A stretch of 64,000 bases of DNA from Flavihumibacter sp. UBA7668. GTDB taxonomy: Bacteria > Bacteroidota > Bacteroidia > Chitinophagales > Chitinophagaceae. Below the pieces are notes generated by a model, which saw nothing but the letters and a program-made list of their open reading frames with translations, searched no databases and was not told the DNA's origin. Shown here one piece after another: positions 60,615 through 64,000 of this stretch. Every line of letters begins with the position of its first letter. Positions within the stretch are counted from its first letter, which is position 1. The DNA lies in NCBI RefSeq assembly GCF_002483205.1, contig NZ_DLHM01000004.1, forward strand, positions 404,962-468,961, in the 5' to 3' direction. The position numbers were made by a program, and so were the translations under genes.

Positions 60615-61034
60615 ATGTTACAGCCAAAAAGAACCAAGCACAGGAAGATGCAGAAAATGCCTGTGAAAGGTAATGCAAAACGTGGCACCAGTCTGTCATT
60701 TGGCTCCTTCGGTTTGAAGGCATTGGAAACAGTGTGGATGACCGATCGCCAGATTGAAAGTGCCCGTCAGGCAATGACCCGTTCCATGAAAAGGGAAGGG
60801 AATGTCTGGATCCGCATTTTTCCTGATAAAATAGTTACCAAAAAGCCCGCTGAAGTAAGGATGGGTAAAGGTAAAGGTAACCCTGATCATTGGGCTGCTG
60901 TAGTAAAGCCCGGTCGTATTCTGTTTGAGTGCGATGGTGTATCTGAAGAAACTGCCAAAGCCGCTATGGAACTGGCTGCTCAGAAGTTACCAATTAAAAC
61001 AAAGTTTGTAATTCGTCGTGAATTACAGTCTTAA
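60615..61034 (+). CDS. rplP: 50S ribosomal protein L16
   Basis: 139 residues. MLQPKRTKHRKMQKMPVKGNAKRG at the start and VRMGKGKGNPDHWAAVVKPGRILFE in the core, which contacts the A-site tRNA. The 71-base gap after rpsC holds degenerate AAGTTAGAAGG-like sequence and no gene. Confidence 0.97.
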   Translation: MLQPKRTKHRKMQKMPVKGNAKRGTSLSFGSFGLKALETVWMTDRQIESARQAMTRSMKREGNVWIRIFPDKIVTKKPAEVRMGKGKGNPDHWAAVVKPGRILFECDGVSEETAKAAMELAAQKLPIKTKFVIRRELQS

Positions 61035-61061
61035 GCTAATAACAACAAAATCGACCATACG

Positions 61062-61274
61062 ATGTCAAAGAAGACCACAGATTTCGTAGCCAACCTGAAA
61101 GACATGAGTTTGGCTGATCTCAAGGCTCGCATCCAGGAAGATGAACTGCGTCTGAAGAAGCTGGAGTTCGCTCATGCGATCACTCCACTGGAGAATCCGA
61201 TGAGTATTCGTTCACTTCGCAGGGATATTTCCCGCCTGAAAACGGAATTAACCAAAAAACTGGCCACTGCCTGA
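61062..61274 (+). CDS. rpmC: 50S ribosomal protein L29
   Basis: 70 residues, two helices: DLKARIQEDELRLKKLEFAHAITPLENPMSIRSLRRDISRLKTEL. It sits next to L23 at the tunnel exit. It lies 27 nt after rplP. Confidence 0.95.
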   Translation: MSKKTTDFVANLKDMSLADLKARIQEDELRLKKLEFAHAITPLENPMSIRSLRRDISRLKTELTKKLATA

Positions 61275-61324
61275 TTGGGTAGTCCAGGTGTATTCAAAAA
61301 GCGAATAAGCTAAAAAAGATAACA

Positions 61325-61582
61325 ATGGCTGAAAGAAATTTGCGTAAAACAAGGATTGGTGTAGTAACCAGCAACAAAATGGAAAAGACCGTTACTGTTG
61401 CAGTGGAAAGAAAGGTGAAACACCCCATCTACGGTAAGTTCGTAAAAAAGACCACTAAATTCCATGCACACGACGAGAAAAACGAGTGCAGCATTGGTGA
61501 TATGGTCCGGATTATGGAAACCCGTCCACTCAGCAAAACAAAACGCTGGAGAATGGTGGAGATCGTAGAGAAAGTGAAGTAA
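61325..61582 (+). CDS. rpsQ: 30S ribosomal protein S17
   Basis: 85 residues, an OB fold: RKTRIGVVTSNKMEKTVTVAVERKVKHPIYGKFVKKTTKFHAHDE, then VRIMETRPLSKTKRWRMVEIVEK. It binds the 5' domain of 16S rRNA. Confidence 0.97.
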   Translation: MAERNLRKTRIGVVTSNKMEKTVTVAVERKVKHPIYGKFVKKTTKFHAHDEKNECSIGDMVRIMETRPLSKTKRWRMVEIVEKVK

Positions 61583-61623
61583 TCCCTCTGTTTTACATTA
61601 CTAATTGAATAAATTAATTAAAG

Positions 61624-61992
61624 ATGATTCAGCAAGAAAGCAGACTGAATGTAGCTGATAACAGTGGAGCCAAGGAAGTGCTGGTTATTCGCGTGTTGGG
61701 AAACAGCGGACAGGACTATGCCCGGATTGGTGACAAGATTGTTGTAACTGTTAAAGATGCCATTCCTGCAGGAGGTATTAAAAAAGGTACTGTAACCAAA
61801 GCGGTAATTGTTCGTACCAAGAACAAATTGCGCCGGAAAGACGGTTCGTATATCCGCTTTGATGACAATGCCGTGGTATTGTTAAACAACTCGGATGAAC
61901 CTCGTGGTACGCGTATTTTCGGACCTGTTGCAAGAGAACTGCGCGACAAGGGATATATGAAGATTATTTCTCTTGCTCCGGAAGTATTATAA
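61624..61992 (+). CDS. rplN: 50S ribosomal protein L14
   Basis: 122 residues. MIQQESRLNVADNSGAKEVLVIRVLG and the end GTRIFGPVARELRDKGYMKIISLAPEVL are full family matches. The 3' part contains a promoter-like -33 TTG for rplX. Confidence 0.98.
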   Translation: MIQQESRLNVADNSGAKEVLVIRVLGNSGQDYARIGDKIVVTVKDAIPAGGIKKGTVTKAVIVRTKNKLRRKDGSYIRFDDNAVVLLNNSDEPRGTRIFGPVARELRDKGYMKIISLAPEVL

Positions 61993-62018
61993 TCGTACCT
62001 TTGCGCCCCGATTGGGGC
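61973..62018 (+). promoter_or_regulatory. candidate internal promoter and hairpin before rplX
   Basis: TTG (61973-61975), 20 nt, TACCTTTG (61996-62003), then GCCCC-GATT-GGGGC (62005-62018). The -7 box and palindromic start region resemble the fusA promoter. Confidence 0.6.
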
Positions 62019-62062
62019 ACGGGCACCAAACAATAGTGATAAACTAGATAAACAGAATCTAC

Positions 62063-62401
62063 ATGAGCACAAGATTCAAAGCGAAATACAACATTAAAAA
62101 GGGCGACACGGTGGTGGTTATTACCGGCGACGACAAAGACCTGAAAAAACCACGCAAGGTTTTGGAAGTTATGGTTGACGAAGGCCGTGTAATAGTGGAA
62201 GGGGTGAATATTATCACCAAACACACTAAACCTTCTGCCCAGAATACCAAAGGTGGTATTGTAAAGAAGGAAGCTGCCATCAATATCTCCAACATTATGT
62301 TGTGGGATGCTAAAGCTGGTGCCGCAACTAAAGTTAAGCGTACCCGTGAAGCCGGTAAATTAGTTCGTGTTGCTAAAAAATCAGGGGAGGTAATTAAGTA
62401 A
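62063..62401 (+). CDS. rplX: 50S ribosomal protein L24
   Basis: 112 residues with a KOW motif: FKAKYNIKKGDTVVVITGDDKDLKKPRKVLEV, then EGVNIITKHTKPSAQNTKGGIVKKEAAINISN. An assembly initiator of the large subunit. Its stop overlaps the rplE start by one base (TAATG). Confidence 0.97.
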   Translation: MSTRFKAKYNIKKGDTVVVITGDDKDLKKPRKVLEVMVDEGRVIVEGVNIITKHTKPSAQNTKGGIVKKEAAINISNIMLWDAKAGAATKVKRTREAGKLVRVAKKSGEVIK

Positions 62402-62982
62402 TGAGTACCGTTAAATATACTCCGCGTCTGGCAGACAAGTACAAGAAAGAAGTTGTACCTGCCTTAATGAAGAAGTTTGGCTATGGCACTATCATGCAGG
62501 CGCCAAAACTTACCAAAATCTGTCTGAACCGTGGCGTTAATGGCGCTGTGGCCGACAAGAAGCTGGTTGACATTGCAGTAGAAGAGCTGTCTACCATTAC
62601 TGGTCAGAAAGCAGTTGCTACCATGTCCAAAAAAGATATTTCGAATTTCAAACTGCGTAAGAACATGCCCATTGGTGCTCGTGTTACGCTGCGTGGTGAG
62701 AAAATGTATGAATTCCTGGATCGTTTGATTTCCGTATCACTTCCCCGTGTACGTGACTTTAAAGGTATCAGTGAAAAAGCTTTTGACGGCCGTGGTAATT
62801 ATACCCTGGGTGTTACTGAGCAAATCATTTTCCCTGAAATCGATATTGATAAGGTGAATAAGATTACAGGTTTGGATATTACGTTTGTTACAACAGCCAA
62901 TACGAATGAAGAAGCGTATGAATTGTTGAAGGAAATGGGAATGCCTTTCCGTAATATCAGAAAAGGCGAAAACGCACAATAA
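62401..62982 (+). CDS. rplE: 50S ribosomal protein L5
   Basis: 193 residues. YTPRLADKYKKEVVPALMKKFGYG, ITGQKAVATMSKKDISNFKLRKNMPIGARVTLRG and NYTLGVTEQIIFPEIDIDKV. It binds 5S rRNA and the P-site tRNA. Translationally coupled to rplX. Confidence 0.98.
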   Translation: MSTVKYTPRLADKYKKEVVPALMKKFGYGTIMQAPKLTKICLNRGVNGAVADKKLVDIAVEELSTITGQKAVATMSKKDISNFKLRKNMPIGARVTLRGEKMYEFLDRLISVSLPRVRDFKGISEKAFDGRGNYTLGVTEQIIFPEIDIDKVNKITGLDITFVTTANTNEEAYELLKEMGMPFRNIRKGENAQ

Positions 62983-63004
62983 AGAATACTTTTTAATTTT
63001 TAAT

Positions 63005-63274
63005 ATGGCAAAAAAATCAGTAGAAGCCAGACAAAGGAAAAGAGAAGCTATGGTAGCTAAGTTTGCTGAAAAGCGTGCAGCGCTGAAAGCAGCCGGTGAT
63101 TACCAGGCATTGGATACCCTTCCAAAAAATGCTTCTCCCGTTCGTTTGAAGAATCGCTGCCAGCTGACTGGTCGTCCGAAAGGCTATATGCGTTATTTCG
63201 GATTATCAAGGATCATGTTCCGTGATATGGCCCTGGCCGGTAAGATTCCTGGAGTTAAGAAAGCCAGCTGGTAA
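63005..63274 (+). CDS. rpsN: 30S ribosomal protein S14, zinc-independent form
   Basis: 89 residues. LKNRCQLTGRPKGYMRYFGLSRIMFRDMALAGKIPGVKKASW is the S14 core. Only one Cys is present, so this is the long type without the zinc ribbon (the C+ form has CxxC pairs). Confidence 0.97.
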   Translation: MAKKSVEARQRKREAMVAKFAEKRAALKAAGDYQALDTLPKNASPVRLKNRCQLTGRPKGYMRYFGLSRIMFRDMALAGKIPGVKKASW

Positions 63275-63362
63275 AATAAAATCCAGCAGGAACTATTAAA
63301 TTGTAGATATCAGATAGGATATCGCATTGTAAAACAATTATCAATCAAACTTATTAAAGACA

Positions 63363-63761
63363 ATGGTTACTGATCCTATAGCAGACTTCCTGACCCGCAT
63401 TCGGAATGCTCAAATGGCTGGTCACAGAATAGTGGAGATTCCTGCTTCTAACCTGAAAAAGCGTATTACTGAAATTTTGTACGATAAAGGATATATCCTG
63501 AAATACAAATTTGAAGAAGATAGCAAACAGGGCCTGATTAAAATCGCCCTGAAATATGATCCTTCTACTAAAACACCTGCCATCCAGAGTCTGGAGCGTG
63601 TTAGCCGTCCTGGTTTGCGCCAGTATGCCAAGCCTGCTGATTTTGTTCGTGTAAAAAACGGATTGGGTGTTGCGATCCTTTCAACTTCTAAAGGAGTAAT
63701 GACCGATAAGGAAGCGAAATCGCAGAATGTAGGTGGTGAGGTACTTTGTTACATTTATTAA
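63363..63761 (+). CDS. rpsH: 30S ribosomal protein S8
   Basis: 132 residues. DPIADFLTRIRNAQMAGHRIVEIPASNLKKRITEILYDKGYI at the start and LGVAILSTSKGVMTDKEAKSQNVGGEVLCYIY at the end. It binds helix 21 of 16S rRNA and represses the spc operon in E. coli. Confidence 0.98.
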   Translation: MVTDPIADFLTRIRNAQMAGHRIVEIPASNLKKRITEILYDKGYILKYKFEEDSKQGLIKIALKYDPSTKTPAIQSLERVSRPGLRQYAKPADFVRVKNGLGVAILSTSKGVMTDKEAKSQNVGGEVLCYIY

Positions 63762-63883
63762 TCAACTTATTGCGCAATGGCAACATTGCGCAATTCATAT
63801 ATAACTGGTTGTTGATACATTAAGGCGTCCTATACCCGTCTGACCGATCAACAATCCTTTGCTTAACAAATCAATTTTTTGAC

Positions 63884-64000
63884 ATGTCTCGTATAGGTAA
63901 AAAACCCATCACAATTCCTTCCGGTGTTACTGTAACAGTTGGAAAAGATAATGTGATCACAGTGAAAGGCCCCAAAGGGGAACTGAAGCAGCCGATTGAT
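63884..64000 (+). CDS. rplF: 50S ribosomal protein L6, N-terminal part (cut by window end)
   Basis: The ATG at 63884 opens MSRIGKKPITIPSGVTVTV, followed by ITVKGPKGELKQPID; 39 codons are visible. This is the expected next gene of the spc operon after rpsH. Confidence 0.95.
   Translation, partial: MSRIGKKPITIPSGVTVTVGKDNVITVKGPKGELKQPID

Overview
The window is chromosomal DNA of a member of the Bacteroidetes, most likely family Chitinophagaceae. The evidence is promoters of the Bacteroidetes type (TTTG around -33, TAnnTTTG around -7), few Shine-Dalgarno sequences, a type III glutamine synthetase, a type IX secretion C-terminal domain, GLPGLI-like and DUF1080 proteins, a lysine/alanine histone-like protein, and a YidC starting MDRNTIIGF. 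The ribosomal genes and most housekeeping genes look native. I see no prophage, insertion sequence, CRISPR array, tRNA or rRNA.

Layout. 1-8 kb: the N-terminal part of a TPR sensor protein, a secreted unknown, a DUF2339/DUF3999 membrane pair, a lectin-fold exported protein, a sugar acetyltransferase and a DinB protein. 8-19 kb: glnN, a polytopic membrane protein, two glycosyltransferases, purL, a PAS protein with a decayed kinase domain, hldD, proC and an unlisted 59-residue membrane peptide. 19-32 kb: pyrG with a structured leader, yidC, exported unknowns, a 759-base gene-free stretch with an 11-bp phased repeat, a TPR protein, comA-aroE, a five-gene operon (HolD-like protein, rdgB, ECF sigma factor, anti-sigma-like protein, thioesterase), and ilvE.

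32-64 kb is the str/S10/spc ribosomal region, but it is broken up. rpsL-rpsG ends in a strong terminator. About 13 kb of sugar-oxidation genes follow: two GMC dehydrogenase alpha subunits with a Cys-X5-Cys-X3-Cys iron-sulfur-type motif, each with a Tat-lipoprotein gamma subunit, a lipoprotein cytochrome c, DUF1080 and ThuA proteins, three xylose-isomerase-like TIM barrels, a Gfo/Idh/MocA oxidoreductase and an MFS transporter. Next come a histone-like gene and fusA as a single-gene unit. Another 7 kb follows with two paralogous secreted proteins, a DPP4-type peptidase, an acyltransferase and a DUF4126 protein. Only then come rpsJ and, after a 405-base gap with palindromic elements, rplC to rplF. 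The sugar cluster probably oxidises glycosides to 3-keto sugars in the periplasm, passes electrons to cytochrome c, cleaves the products and processes them further.

The main unexplained signals are: (i) the two paralogous secreted-protein genes share an upstream module with identical spacing (ATGCA-N7-TGCAT, 21 nt, TTG, 21 nt, TACTTTTA); (ii) simple 7-, 9- or 11-bp repeats sit directly after stop codons at several loci, often between the stop codon and the terminator; (iii) translation-gene promoters share TCCCAAAT-like sequence just after the -7 box; (iv) a histidine-kinase-like protein has lost its ATP-binding motifs; (v) a 168-residue protein resembles DNA polymerase III psi.
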